A stretch of DNA of 64,000 bases from Streptomyces asiaticus (GTDB taxonomy: Bacteria; Actinomycetota; Actinomycetes; Streptomycetales; Streptomycetaceae): assembly GCF_018138715.1 (NCBI RefSeq), contig NZ_JAGSHX010000006.1:4650001-4714000 (forward strand), given 5' to 3'. The stretch's first letter is position 1. Each line of letters opens with the position of its first letter. Of this stretch, positions 9,108-16,671 are shown piece by piece. The position numbers and the translations under genes are program-made. The notes under the pieces were generated by a model, which was not told the DNA's origin, did no database searches, and saw only the letters and a program-made list of their open reading frames with translations.

Positions 9108-9629
9108 CTACTTCCGCAGCTCGATGACGGTCTTGCCGATACGGATCGGCGCACCCAGCGGAATCGGTGTCGGTGTGGTGAGTCGGGTCCGGTCGAGATA
9201 AGTGCCGTTGGTGGACCCGAGATCCTCGACGATCCACTGGCCGTCACGGTCCGGGTAGATCCTGGCATGCCGGCTGGAGGCGTAGTCGTCGTCCAGCACG
9301 ATTGTTGAATCGTGCGCACGGCCGAGGGTGATGGTCTGCCCCTGGAGGGCGACCGTGGTGCCGGTGAGCGTGCCCTCGGAGACCACCAGCTTGGTGGGGG
9401 CACCGCGGCCGCGGCGGCCCCCGGACTGCTGGCGCTGCGGCGGCGCGCTCTGCTGCCGCTGCTGCTGCTGTGTTTGCGGCCGGTCGGGGGCGCCGCGCCG
9501 CGCCGAACCGCGCTGGGTCACGCGGGTCCCGAACAGGTCGCTTCGGATGACCTGGACGGCCACGATGACGAACAGCCACAGTACGGCGAGGAAACCCAAC
9601 CGCATGACCGTGAGGGTCAGCTCTGACAT
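9108..9629 (-). CDS. fhaB: FHA-domain membrane protein FhaB
   Basis: Phosphothreonine-binding adaptor, 173 aa. An N-terminal TM helix (about residues 8-26) is followed by a Gln/Arg-rich low-complexity linker and a C-terminal FHA domain (about 95-165). The phosphopeptide-binding signatures are GRAHDSTIVL, SSRHARI and LGSTNGTY. In mycobacteria the equivalent protein (FipA/FhaB) is a PknB-family substrate and reader at the septum; that role is inferred here. Sits 10 nt after fhaA and 75 nt before the chosen pstP start, in one operon. Confidence 0.92.
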   Translation of the reverse strand: MSELTLTVMRLGFLAVLWLFVIVAVQVIRSDLFGTRVTQRGSARRGAPDRPQTQQQQRQQSAPPQRQQSGGRRGRGAPTKLVVSEGTLTGTTVALQGQTITLGRAHDSTIVLDDDYASSRHARIYPDRDGQWIVEDLGSTNGTYLDRTRLTTPTPIPLGAPIRIGKTVIELRK

Positions 9630-9639
9630 TGCCCCCGCT

Positions 9640-10491
9640 TCACCCTTCGGCTTGCCGGTAAACGATGGTGGTGCTGCCCACGACGATCCGCGAGCCGTCG
9701 CGGAGCGTAGCGCGCGTGGTGTGCTGTCCGTCCACCACGATGCCGTTCGTCGACCCGAGATCCTGGATGGTCGGTGGGGTTCCGACCCGGATCTCGCAGT
9801 GTCTGCGGGAGACACCGGGATCGTCGATCCGCACGTCAGCGTCGGTGGAGCGGCCCAGAACGAGCGTGGGCCGGGAGATCTGGTGGCGGGTGCCGTTGAT
9901 CTCGATCCAGCGGCGGGTCTGCCCCTGCGGCTGGGCTCCGACGCCGGCGGCCGCTCCGCTGCTGCGGGGCGCCGGACGGGCGCCGGGGGGCGCGGACGGC
10001 ATCGGTGGGGCACCGGCGGGCTGGGCGGGGTAGCCGTAACCGCCGGGGCGCTGCTGCGGGGCCGCTGCGGCGCCGGCGCGGCCGGCCGCCTGCGGGCCCT
10101 CCGGGCTCTGGGACTCGCTGGAGGCCAGCGTCCGGCTGCGCACCCGGTACAGGCCGGTGTCGAGGTCCTCGGCCTTCTGCAGATGCACCTTGATGGCGCC
10201 CATGAAGGTGTATCGCTGCTGCTTGGCGTAGTCGCGGACCATGCCGGCCAGCTCGTCGCCGAGCTGCCCGGAATACGGGCTGAGCCGCTCGTAGTCGGGC
10301 GCGCTCAGCTCGACGATGAAGTCGTTCGGGACGACCGTCCGGTCGCGGTTCCAGATCGTGGCGTTGTTGTCGCACTCGCGCTGGAGCGCGCCGGCGATCT
10401 CGACCGGCTGGACCTCGGACTTGAACACCTTGGCGAAGGTGCCGTTCACGAGGCCCTCGAGACGCTGCTCGAAGCGTTTCAGTACTCCCAC
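9640..10491 (-). CDS. fhaA: FhaA: DUF3662 plus FHA domain protein
   Basis: 283 aa. The N-terminal DUF3662 domain (about 1-125, starting MGVLKRFEQRLEGLVNG) is joined by an Ala/Pro/Gly linker to a C-terminal FHA domain (about 190-280; GRSTDADVRI, SRRHCEI, DLGSTNGI). In mycobacteria FhaA binds phosphorylated MviN and modulates peptidoglycan precursor flipping; this is family knowledge. The GTG start has GGAGGT 7 nt upstream. First gene of the minus-strand operon fhaA-fhaB-pstP-rodA-pbpA-pknB. Confidence 0.93.
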   Translation of the reverse strand: MGVLKRFEQRLEGLVNGTFAKVFKSEVQPVEIAGALQRECDNNATIWNRDRTVVPNDFIVELSAPDYERLSPYSGQLGDELAGMVRDYAKQQRYTFMGAIKVHLQKAEDLDTGLYRVRSRTLASSESQSPEGPQAAGRAGAAAAPQQRPGGYGYPAQPAGAPPMPSAPPGARPAPRSSGAAAGVGAQPQGQTRRWIEINGTRHQISRPTLVLGRSTDADVRIDDPGVSRRHCEIRVGTPPTIQDLGSTNGIVVDGQHTTRATLRDGSRIVVGSTTIVYRQAEG

Positions 10492-10816
10492 CGGGCACCT
10501 CCTTCCTCAGTCGTGCTCTGGGTCGTCCTGGTACTGCTTACTGATCGTATCCACGCATCGGGAAATCGGGTGGTTCCCCTTCCTGGCCCTGTGGAGCAGT
10601 GTCACCTCTCACAGGGATCGTAGAGGTGCCCTGACGACAGTGTCCCGCAACCGTGACGCTCCACGGACGGGTGGGGGCGGGGGCCTCGGTAACGGGTGTG
10701 ATTGCACCCCGAGGGGCGTGCTAATGTTCTGGATGTCGGAAGGCGCTCCACACGAACCGGACGGATCAAGAAGATCGGGCCGGGGAGCGGGAGAGCGGCC
10801 GGACGGCAGCACCCAT
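10492..10816. other. Leader region between fhaA and tRNA-Leu
   Basis: 325 bp without a credible gene. It must hold the fhaA-operon promoter (minus) and the tRNA promoter (plus). On the minus strand TACGAT near 10545 is a possible -10. On the plus strand TAATGT at 10722 is a possible -10 for the tRNA, with only a weak -35. A 7-bp inverted repeat (10603-10609 and 10622-10628, CACCTCT/AGAGGTG) sits about 110 nt upstream of fhaA. Confidence 0.4.
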
Positions 10817-10903
10817 GCGCGGGTGGCGGAATAGGCAGACGCGCTGGATTCAGGTTCCAGTGCCCGAAAGGGCGTGGGGGTTCAACTCCCCCCTCGCGCA
10901 CCA
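10817..10903 (+). tRNA. tRNA-Leu (anticodon CAG)
   Basis: An 87-nt class II tRNA with CCA encoded. The acceptor GCGCGGG pairs with CTCGCGC (one G-U), followed by discriminator A at 10900 and CCA at 10901-10903. The anticodon stem CTGGA/TCCAG encloses loop TTCAGGT, giving anticodon CAG at 10851-10853, which reads CUG, the dominant Leu codon here. A variable arm (GCCC-GAAA-GGGC) and a TTCAA T-loop are visible. Confidence 0.96.
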
Positions 10904-10991
10904 GTCGGAGCGGGTCTCTCCGGAGTGACGAAAGTCGCTCGGAGGGGCCCGCTTCGCGTTTGTGGCAGGGGCCTTCCGGGCTTCCTGGGAA

Positions 10992-11031
10992 GGCCGCAGG
11001 GGCCTCCCGGGAAGAGGAGGCCCCTGCGGCC
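10992..11031. terminator. Terminator between tRNA-Leu and azoR
   Basis: 16-bp perfect stem (10992-11007 and 11016-11031) with an 8-nt loop, between a plus-strand tRNA and a convergent minus-strand gene. A weaker imperfect hairpin lies just after the tRNA at about 10911-10955. Confidence 0.8.
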
Positions 11032-11096
11032 CGACGCCCGGTGGGACCGGATCGGGCGGATCAGTTGGATCGGGCAGATCGGCCGGATCGGCCGGA

Positions 11097-11753
11097 TCAG
11101 GCGGCGGCGAAGCGGGTGGCGAGCTCCTTGGCCTTGGCCGCGGCGTCCTCGTGGGCCTTCGCCTTGGAGGCGTCCGAGAGCTCGACCAGGTCGGCCATGG
11201 CCGGATTGCTGCGGGCCGACGTGAGTTCCGGCACAACGAAGGTGACATCGAGGCCGAGGCCGTCGCCCAGGGCCTTCCCGAGGTAGGTCGTCACGAACTC
11301 GAAGCTCTCCCGCGGGGTGCCCGGGCCGTAACCGCCGCCACGGCTGGCGACGACGATCGCCGGGGTGCCCGAGGTGGTGGTCTGCTCGGCGCCCGCGGTG
11401 CGGCCCATGATGATCACGTGGTCCAGCCACGCCTTGAGGGTGGAGGGAATCGTGAAGTTGTACATCGGCGCGCCGATCAGGACCACGTCGGCCTGCTCGA
11501 GCTCGCCGGCAAGGGTCTCCCGCAGAGCGAAGGCGGCGTGCTGCTCGGGGGAGCGCTGGTCGGGAGCGGCGAAACCGGCGGCGGCCGCGAGGCCGTCCAG
11601 GTGCGGCAGCGGCTCGGCGGCCAGATCGCGATAGATCACCGTGCCGTTCGGGTGCTGGGCTTCCCATTCCTTGCGGAAGGTGGCCGTGACCGAGCGGGAA
11701 GCGGAGGCTTCACCGGGGAAGACAGACGTGTCGATGTGCAGAAGAGTCGGCAT
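11097..11753 (-). CDS. azoR: FMN-dependent NADH-azoreductase (AzoR/AcpD family)
   Basis: Flavodoxin-fold quinone/azo reductase, 218 aa, predicted soluble homodimer using FMN and NAD(P)H to reduce quinones and azo compounds by two electrons. Seen: N-terminal beta strand and phosphate loop (HIDTSVFPGEASASRSV), the conserved PMYNFTIPSTLKAWLDHV flavin/interface motif, and the Gly-rich SRGGGYGPGTPRE loop. ATG at 11753 has GGAGG 6 nt upstream. Divergent from an HxlR-family regulator, an arrangement parallel to Bacillus YodB/AzoR1, where the regulator senses quinones and diamide; the parallel is inference. Confidence 0.9.
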   Translation of the reverse strand: MPTLLHIDTSVFPGEASASRSVTATFRKEWEAQHPNGTVIYRDLAAEPLPHLDGLAAAAGFAAPDQRSPEQHAAFALRETLAGELEQADVVLIGAPMYNFTIPSTLKAWLDHVIIMGRTAGAEQTTTSGTPAIVVASRGGGYGPGTPRESFEFVTTYLGKALGDGLGLDVTFVVPELTSARSNPAMADLVELSDASKAKAHEDAAAKAKELATRFAAA

Positions 11754-11867
11754 GGATGCCTCCAGTGACAAGGCTCGGGAAGGAGCCAGTAATACCTACG
11801 TACCTACAGAAGGCACAGTAGCTTACTTTTTCGTAGTCCCGAACTAGAACGCAGTAGTGTGTATTCC
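11754..11867. promoter_or_regulatory. Divergent azoR/hxlR promoter region with TACCTAC repeats
   Basis: A 114-bp intergenic region, noticeably AT-richer than its neighbours. The heptamer TACCTAC occurs twice, 8 bp apart (11793-11799, 11801-11807), around a TACGTA core. TAGAAC at 11845-11850 is a possible -10 for the HxlR gene, which would then be nearly leaderless. Binding of the HxlR protein here is inferred from divergence and the repeats. Confidence 0.5.
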
Positions 11868-12245
11868 ATGGCGAAGGATCGTGGGGACCACAGCGAACAG
11901 GCCTGCAAGCAGGTCGACGGCGAGATGACGCGGTTCTTCGAGCTGTTCGGCAAGCGATGGACGGGGCTGATCGTGGCTGTGCTGACGGAGCAGGGGGCGT
12001 ACTTCGCCGACCTGCGGCGGGCCATCCCTGGGATCAGCGAGCGGATGCTGTCGGACCGGCTCACCGAGCTCACGACGGCGGGCCTTGTGGTGCGGGAGGT
12101 CGACGCCGGGCCGCCGCTGCGGGTGGCCTACCGACTGACGGACGCGGGGAAGGCGCTGGAGCCCGCGCTGAAGGAGCTGTCGCGGTGGGCGGAGAATCAT
12201 CTGCCCTCGGGCGGCGAGGGCTGCCCGGAGCAGTTCCGGGGCTGA
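11868..12245 (+). CDS. HxlR/DUF24-family winged-helix regulator
   Basis: Dimeric transcription regulator, 125 aa. The HxlR fold is clear: GKRWTGLIVAVL (helix 1-2), FADLRRAIPGISERMLSDRL recognition segment, then LVVREV...RVAYRLTDAGKAL wing and C-terminal dimer helix. A single N-terminal cysteine (Cys13, in EQACKQV) precedes helix 1, the position used for thiol or quinone sensing in YodB-type members. An in-frame GTG at 11859 would add three residues; ATG 11868 was preferred although neither has a clear RBS. Likely represses azoR and itself. Confidence 0.87.
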   Translation: MAKDRGDHSEQACKQVDGEMTRFFELFGKRWTGLIVAVLTEQGAYFADLRRAIPGISERMLSDRLTELTTAGLVVREVDAGPPLRVAYRLTDAGKALEPALKELSRWAENHLPSGGEGCPEQFRG

Positions 12246-12261
12246 GCCGGATCACTTTCTG

Positions 12262-12350
12262 AGCCGGCGGCCCGCCTTCGGATCGAGGGGCCCGCCTTCC
12301 GGTCTGGGGGCCTGCCCTTCTGATCCGGGAGTCCTCCTTCTGATCTGGGG
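12262..12350 (+). repeat. Degenerate ~20-bp tandem repeat
   Basis: About four imperfect units of the form GGCCYGCCYTCYGRTCYGGG follow the HxlR gene. Homology decays from left to right. No open reading frame or terminator is evident. It may be a decaying 3' repeat array; function unknown. Confidence 0.45.
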
Positions 12351-12462
12351 TTTCGCCATGATCGTCAAGGTTTTCCACAGGCTCTGACGAGGTGGGTCGA
12401 CAGGGGGTACGGTCGGCTCAGTCGATTCAGTCGATGTCGTGTGCGAGAAGGGCGGGGGCGCG

Positions 12463-13995
12463 ATGACGGACGACCGGAGCGTTGAGGGCGACGGCGGCGA
12501 GGGCGGCCGAGCCGGAGCGAACGGCCGGGGCGATGGCAGCGGCGAGCGGGGATCCAGCGGCGGGGATGCCGTGGGCGGCGCGGCCCGGCGGCTGCCGCCG
12601 GTTCCGGGCTTCGCCGTGTGGCACGGTGAGGGCCCCTCTCCCCGGCAGCGGGGCAAGGCGCTGCGCAAGAGCCTGCCGCGCTCGGCGCATGCCGAGCCGC
12701 CGAGGGACACCGGGCGGCCGGATCCGGTGGCGGCGGTCGAGCGGTCCAACGCGGGGCGGTTGCCGGAGCTCACCCCGATCCGGGTGGGGCGGATGGCCGC
12801 GAACCCCTTCTCCTTTCTGCGCGGGGCCGCCGGGCTGATGGCGCACGACCTCACGACCACGCCGGTGACCGGTATCGGGGCCCAGCTGTGCGGCGATGCC
12901 CACGCCGCCAACTTCGGGATCTACGGGGATGCGCGCGGTGGCCTGATCATCGATCTCAATGACTTCGACGAGACCGTCCACGGTCCGTGGGAGTGGGATG
13001 TGAAGCGGCTCGCGGTCTCGCTGGTGCTGGCCGGCCGGGAGGCGGGCGCCGACGAGGACACCTGCCGGGCGGCCGCCCAGGACGCGGTGGGCGCCTATCG
13101 GCGCACGGTGCGACTGCTGGCCAAGCTCCCGGCGACGGAGGCGTGGAACGCGATCGCGGACGAGGAGCTGGTCTCCCACACGGACGCCAAGGACCTGGTG
13201 GGCACGCTGGAGCGGATCTCCGAGAAGGCCCGGCGGAACACCAGCGCGCGGTACGCCGCCCGGGCCACCGAACCCGTGCCGGGCGGGGAGGGCGCCTCCG
13301 GCCGGCCGGAGGCCAGGCGCTTCGTGGACGCGCCGCCGGTGCTGCGGAGGGTGCCGGACGAGGAGGCGGCGGCGGTGGCCTCGTCGCTCGCCGGGTATCT
13401 GGGCACGCTGCCGGAGGACCGGCTGCCGCTGCTCTCGCGGTACGAGGTGCACGATGTGGCGTTCCGGGTGGTCGGCACGGGCAGCGTGGGCACCCGCTCC
13501 TATGTGGTGCTGCTGCTCGACCACCGGGGCGAGCCGCTGGTGCTCCAGGTGAAGGAGGCGCGCCCCTCCGCGCTGCTGCCGCATCTGGCGAAGGCCGGTT
13601 TCGAGGTGCCGGATGTCACACACGAGGGGCGGCGGGTGGTGCTCGGCCAGAAGCGGATGCAGGTGGTCAGCGACATCCTGCTGGGGTGGACCACGGTGCG
13701 GGGGCGGCATTATCAGGTGCGGCAGTTCCGCAACCGCAAGGGAAGCGTGGACCCGGCGGCCCTGGCCGCGGACCAGATGGATGACTACGGGCGGATGACC
13801 GGGGCCCTGCTGGCCCGGGCCCACTCCCACAGCGCGGACCCCCGGATGCTGGCCGGTTACTGCGGCAAGGGGGAGGAGCTGGACGAGGCGGTGGCCGCCT
13901 TCGCGGTGGCGTACGCGGATCGCACGGAAGCGGATCACTCCGCGCTGGTCAGGGCGGTGCGCAATGGACGGATAGCGGCCGAGATGGGGGTATGA
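12463..13995 (+). CDS. DUF2252 family protein
   Basis: 510 aa, the normal size for DUF2252, a kinase-like fold family of unknown biochemical role. Visible family blocks: RMAANPFSFLRGAAGLMAHDL near residue 110, the GDAHAANFGIY and DLNDFDET motifs (about 148-172, corresponding to the catalytic-loop and DFD-like elements of phosphotransferase folds), VKRLAVSLVLAGRE, and the C-terminal GQKRMQVVSD...RQFRNRKGS block. The first 50 residues are Gly/Glu-rich and poorly ordered. ATG at 12463 was chosen over GTG 12439; the upstream G-rich stretch could serve as RBS for either. No substrate can be assigned. Confidence 0.85.
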   Translation: MTDDRSVEGDGGEGGRAGANGRGDGSGERGSSGGDAVGGAARRLPPVPGFAVWHGEGPSPRQRGKALRKSLPRSAHAEPPRDTGRPDPVAAVERSNAGRLPELTPIRVGRMAANPFSFLRGAAGLMAHDLTTTPVTGIGAQLCGDAHAANFGIYGDARGGLIIDLNDFDETVHGPWEWDVKRLAVSLVLAGREAGADEDTCRAAAQDAVGAYRRTVRLLAKLPATEAWNAIADEELVSHTDAKDLVGTLERISEKARRNTSARYAARATEPVPGGEGASGRPEARRFVDAPPVLRRVPDEEAAAVASSLAGYLGTLPEDRLPLLSRYEVHDVAFRVVGTGSVGTRSYVVLLLDHRGEPLVLQVKEARPSALLPHLAKAGFEVPDVTHEGRRVVLGQKRMQVVSDILLGWTTVRGRHYQVRQFRNRKGSVDPAALAADQMDDYGRMTGALLARAHSHSADPRMLAGYCGKGEELDEAVAAFAVAYADRTEADHSALVRAVRNGRIAAEMGV

Positions 13996-14052
13996 GGCGC
14001 GGGCGGGGGTGTGACCTCCGTCGCCGATCATCGCCGGACGTAGTCTGAGCGG

Positions 14053-14916
14053 GTGACGAATCCGGAAGCGCAGCAGCAGGCACGGCAGTCGATGTCGGAC
14101 GCGGAGCCCCAGGCGGAGTCGCACGACCGGTCGCAGGAGGAGACTCAGGCCGCCGAGCGGCTGGAGCGGGCGGTGCGCGCGGCCGAGCAGGCGCTGATCG
14201 AGTTCGAGATAGCGGTGGAGACCTTCCGGGTGGAAGTGGAGAACTTCTCCCGGCTGCACCACCAGCGGCTCGGGCCGATGTACTCACGCCTCGACGAGCT
14301 GGACGCGTTGATCGCCGAGGCGCTCGCGGCGCGCACCGGCGATCCGGAGGACCTCCGCAAGGCCCGTGAGGCGCGGGGGCTGGTGCAGCCGATGCCGGGC
14401 GTGGAGGAGCTGTTCCACGGCTGGATCGACTCGGAGGGGCTCTCGCCGGAGGCGGCCGCCATGCTCACCGAGCGGCCGGTGCAGCCGCCGCCGCGGGTGC
14501 GGCCGAGCGAGGAGGCCCGCCGGATCTACCGGGAGCTGGCCCGTAAGGCCCATCCGGATCTGGCCGAGGAGGAGGCCGAGCGGGAGCGGCGCGGTGCCTT
14601 CATCGTGCGGGTCAACGCGGCGTACGCGGCCGGGGACGAGGAGGCGCTGCGGGCGCTGGCCGAGGAGTGGGAGGCCGGTCCGCCGCCGCCGGAGCGGCGG
14701 GCGAGCCGCAGCGAGGAGCTCTACGCCCGGCTGGAGTGGCTGGCCGAGCGCAAGGAGATGCTGGCCGCGGTCGCCGCGGAGCTGGAGTCGAGCGCGATCG
14801 GCGCGATGATCAAGATGGCGCCCGAGGACCCCGATGGGCTGCTGGACGAGATCGCCGAGCAGCTGCTGGCCCAGGCCTCGGAGAAGGAGGCCCGGCTCGC
14901 GGAGCTGGTGCAGTAG
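14053..14916 (+). CDS. Coiled-coil protein with a J-domain-like HPD module
   Basis: 287 aa, start GTG. Residues 30-105 are heptad-rich and predicted coiled coil (AERLERAVRAAEQALIEF...). Residues 153-205 look like a J domain: helix II YRELARKAHPDL with the intact HPD tripeptide at 167-169, then a basic/acidic helix III (FIVRVNAAYAAGDEEALRAL). A second helical region (225-285) follows. A J domain would stimulate DnaK ATPase; the module is C-terminal to the coiled coil instead of N-terminal as in DnaJ, and no Gly/Phe or Zn-finger region exists. This is therefore a specialised co-chaperone candidate with unknown client. Confidence 0.75.
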   Translation: MTNPEAQQQARQSMSDAEPQAESHDRSQEETQAAERLERAVRAAEQALIEFEIAVETFRVEVENFSRLHHQRLGPMYSRLDELDALIAEALAARTGDPEDLRKAREARGLVQPMPGVEELFHGWIDSEGLSPEAAAMLTERPVQPPPRVRPSEEARRIYRELARKAHPDLAEEEAERERRGAFIVRVNAAYAAGDEEALRALAEEWEAGPPPPERRASRSEELYARLEWLAERKEMLAAVAAELESSAIGAMIKMAPEDPDGLLDEIAEQLLAQASEKEARLAELVQ

Positions 14917-14959
14917 TAGGTTTGCCGCAGTTGCCGATGTCGTGTGAGAGGTGTGTCCG

Positions 14960-15313
14960 ATGCATTTTGCCCAGCTTCCCCAGGTGGAGGCGGCGGCGGT
15001 ACCGGCCGATGGCCTTCTGCTGGACGTCCGGGAGGACGACGAGTGGGCGGCCGGGCATGTCGAGGGCGCGCTGCACATCCCGATGGGCCAGGTTGTGGCG
15101 CGGTTCGACGAGCTGACCGCGGCGGCCGGCGACGGGCAGCGGGTGCATGTGATGTGCCGGGTCGGCGGCCGCTCCGCGCAGGTGACGCAGTATCTGGTCG
15201 CGCAGGGGCTGGACGCGGTGAATGTGGACGGCGGGATGCTCGCCTGGGACGCGGCGGGCCGGCCGATGGTGAGCGGCCCCGACGGCACCGCCGAAGGGGC
15301 CTTTGTGCTCTAG
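14960..15313 (+). CDS. Single-domain rhodanese-like sulfurtransferase
   Basis: 117 aa, one rhodanese domain. Family marks: LLLDVREDDEWAAGHVEGALHIP (CH2A region), the six-residue active-site loop CRVGGR with catalytic Cys66, and the C-terminal VNVDGGMLAWDAAGRP. Would carry persulfide sulfur between small donors and acceptors in the cytoplasm; the physiological pair is unknown. ATG at 14960 is preceded by GAGAGG 8 nt upstream; a GTG at 14951 is an alternative. Starts 43 nt after the J-domain gene, so co-expression is possible. Confidence 0.9.
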   Translation: MHFAQLPQVEAAAVPADGLLLDVREDDEWAAGHVEGALHIPMGQVVARFDELTAAAGDGQRVHVMCRVGGRSAQVTQYLVAQGLDAVNVDGGMLAWDAAGRPMVSGPDGTAEGAFVL

Positions 15314-15345
15314 AAGTTTCCCTACTGATCTTCCCCGCGGACCTT

Positions 15346-15363
15346 CCCCGCTGATCGGCGGGG
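15346..15363. terminator. Weak hairpin between rhodanese gene and acyl-CoA dehydrogenase
   Basis: A 6-bp stem CCCCGC/GCGGGG with 6-nt loop between convergent genes. The following bases duplicate a CAGCCGAGGGGTGGGCG stretch across the dehydrogenase stop. Only modest support as a terminator. Confidence 0.35.
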
Positions 15364-15408
15364 CGCGCCGCTCAGCCGAGGGGTGGGCGTCGGCCGAGCG
15401 GCGGGCGG

Positions 15409-16557
15409 TCAGCCGAGGGGGTGGGCGGCGAGAAGTTCGCCCAGCGCCTCCTCATGGGCGGCGGCCGATCCCAGCGAGAGTTCCAACTGCTTGCCCCAGG
15501 CGTGATAGCGGTGCAGGGGGTAGTCGGTGACCGCACCGAAGCCACCGTGCAGATGCTGGGCGGTCTGGACGACGCGGCGCACGCCCTCGGCGGCCCAGAT
15601 CTTGGCGACGGCGACATCTCCCGCTATGGGCAGCGCGCCGCTCACCGTGGGCCGCTCCTCGTCCAGGGACAGCCGCCAGGCCGCCTGCCACAGCGTGGCC
15701 TCCATGGCCCGCAGATCGATATAGCGGTCGGCGGTCTGCACGGCGACCGCCTGGAAGGTGGCGAGCGGGAAGCCGAACTGCTTGCGGTCGCTCACATACG
15801 AGCTGGTGAGGTCCAGCACCGCCGAGCCGAGGCCCAGCGCGAGGGCGCAGGTGCCGGTGGTGAGGAGATCGCGCAGCCATTCCCAGGCGCCGTCCGCGGT
15901 CAGCACCTCGCGGTCGGTGAGCCGCACCCCGTCCAGCCGGACCTCGGCCTGCCGCTCACCGCTGGTGGAGATCTGCTCCTTGAGGGCGACGCCCTCATGG
16001 TCGCGGGGGACCAGGGCGAGGACCGTACCGCCCTCCCCGGTGTGGGCCGGGAGCAGCACGCGATCGGCGCCATGGGCCCAGGGGACTGCGGTCTGGACAC
16101 CGTCCAGCACCCAGCCCTCGCCGGTCCGCCGTGCCTGGACGGCGAGTTCGGCCGGGCCATGGCCGGTGCGGCCGCTGGAGGCGGCGGTGAGGACCAGCTC
16201 ACCGCGGGCGGCCCGGGGCAGCACATCGGCACACAGCTCGTCCCCGCCGTAGCGCTGCACGGCCAGTGCGGCGGCGCTGGACTCCAGCAGCGGCACCCGG
16301 GCCAGCACCCGGCCGCATTCCCGCAGCATCAGGCAGAGGGCGAGCGGGTCCAGGCCCGAGCCGCCGTACCGGGGGTCGAGGGTCAGGCCCAGCAGATCGC
16401 CCTCGGCGAGCTTCCGCCACAGCGCGCGGTCGAAGTCGTCGGCGACGGCGCCCGCGGTCAGCGCGGGGCTGGGCACGCTGTCCGGCGTGACGGAGGAGAA
16501 GACGGCCTTCGCCGCCTCGACGGCCGCCTGCTGCTCCTCGGTGAAGGTGAAGTCCAC
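15409..16557 (-). CDS. Acyl-CoA dehydrogenase, steroid/FadE-heterotetramer type
   Basis: 382 aa flavoprotein-family dehydrogenase. The N-terminal helical domain (DFTFTEEQQAAVEAAK), beta domain and C-terminal domain (SDRKQFGFPLATFQAVAVQTAD, then HLHGGFGAVTDYPLHRYHAW) are present. The usual C-terminal YEGT catalytic segment is replaced by KQLELSLGS, and the overall look matches subunits of the alpha2-beta2 dehydrogenases used on sterol side chains and other bulky acyl-CoAs; such subunits often need a partner. Start GTG with GGAGG 8 nt upstream. It lies 114 nt beyond the end of paaE in the same direction, but has its own palindromes upstream, suggesting separate control. Substrate unknown. Confidence 0.85.
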   Translation of the reverse strand: MDFTFTEEQQAAVEAAKAVFSSVTPDSVPSPALTAGAVADDFDRALWRKLAEGDLLGLTLDPRYGGSGLDPLALCLMLRECGRVLARVPLLESSAAALAVQRYGGDELCADVLPRAARGELVLTAASSGRTGHGPAELAVQARRTGEGWVLDGVQTAVPWAHGADRVLLPAHTGEGGTVLALVPRDHEGVALKEQISTSGERQAEVRLDGVRLTDREVLTADGAWEWLRDLLTTGTCALALGLGSAVLDLTSSYVSDRKQFGFPLATFQAVAVQTADRYIDLRAMEATLWQAAWRLSLDEERPTVSGALPIAGDVAVAKIWAAEGVRRVVQTAQHLHGGFGAVTDYPLHRYHAWGKQLELSLGSAAAHEEALGELLAAHPLG

Positions 16558-16583
16558 TGTCCGTACCTCCCGCGCCGCGGCTA

Positions 16584-16605
16584 TATCTGACGGCCCGTCA
16601 AGATA
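16584..16605. promoter_or_regulatory. Palindrome TATCT-GACGG-C-CCGTCA-AGATA
   Basis: Near-perfect inverted repeat centred on 16594 (core TGACGGCCCGTCA) about 35 nt upstream of the acyl-CoA dehydrogenase start; one extra A breaks the outer arms. It has the size and symmetry of a TetR or GntR operator. It overlaps the start of the next palindrome by two bases. Confidence 0.6.
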
Positions 16606-16617
16606 GAACAGGTTCTA
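16604..16617. promoter_or_regulatory. KstR-like operator motif TAGAACAGGTTCTA
   Basis: Exact 6-bp arms (TAGAAC/GTTCTA) around two bases, fitting TnnAACnnGTTnnA, the consensus of the TetR-type sterol-catabolism repressor KstR in mycobacteria and Rhodococcus. It lies about 50 nt upstream of a steroid-type acyl-CoA dehydrogenase. No kstR gene is in the window, so the binding protein is unknown. Confidence 0.5.
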
Positions 16618-16671
16618 CAAGAAGGGAACGCCGGTGCCGCGCCCGGACGCAGGTGCCGCGCCCGGGGCCTG

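Noticed and set aside
10492..10816. Riboswitch or attenuator in the fhaA leader
   Set aside because: Only one short 7-bp inverted repeat is present, with no conserved aptamer core recognised.
10817..10903. tRNA-Leu as an integration (att) site of a mobile element
   Set aside because: No integrase, excisionase or repeated 3' tRNA segment was found nearby; a terminator and a housekeeping-type gene follow.
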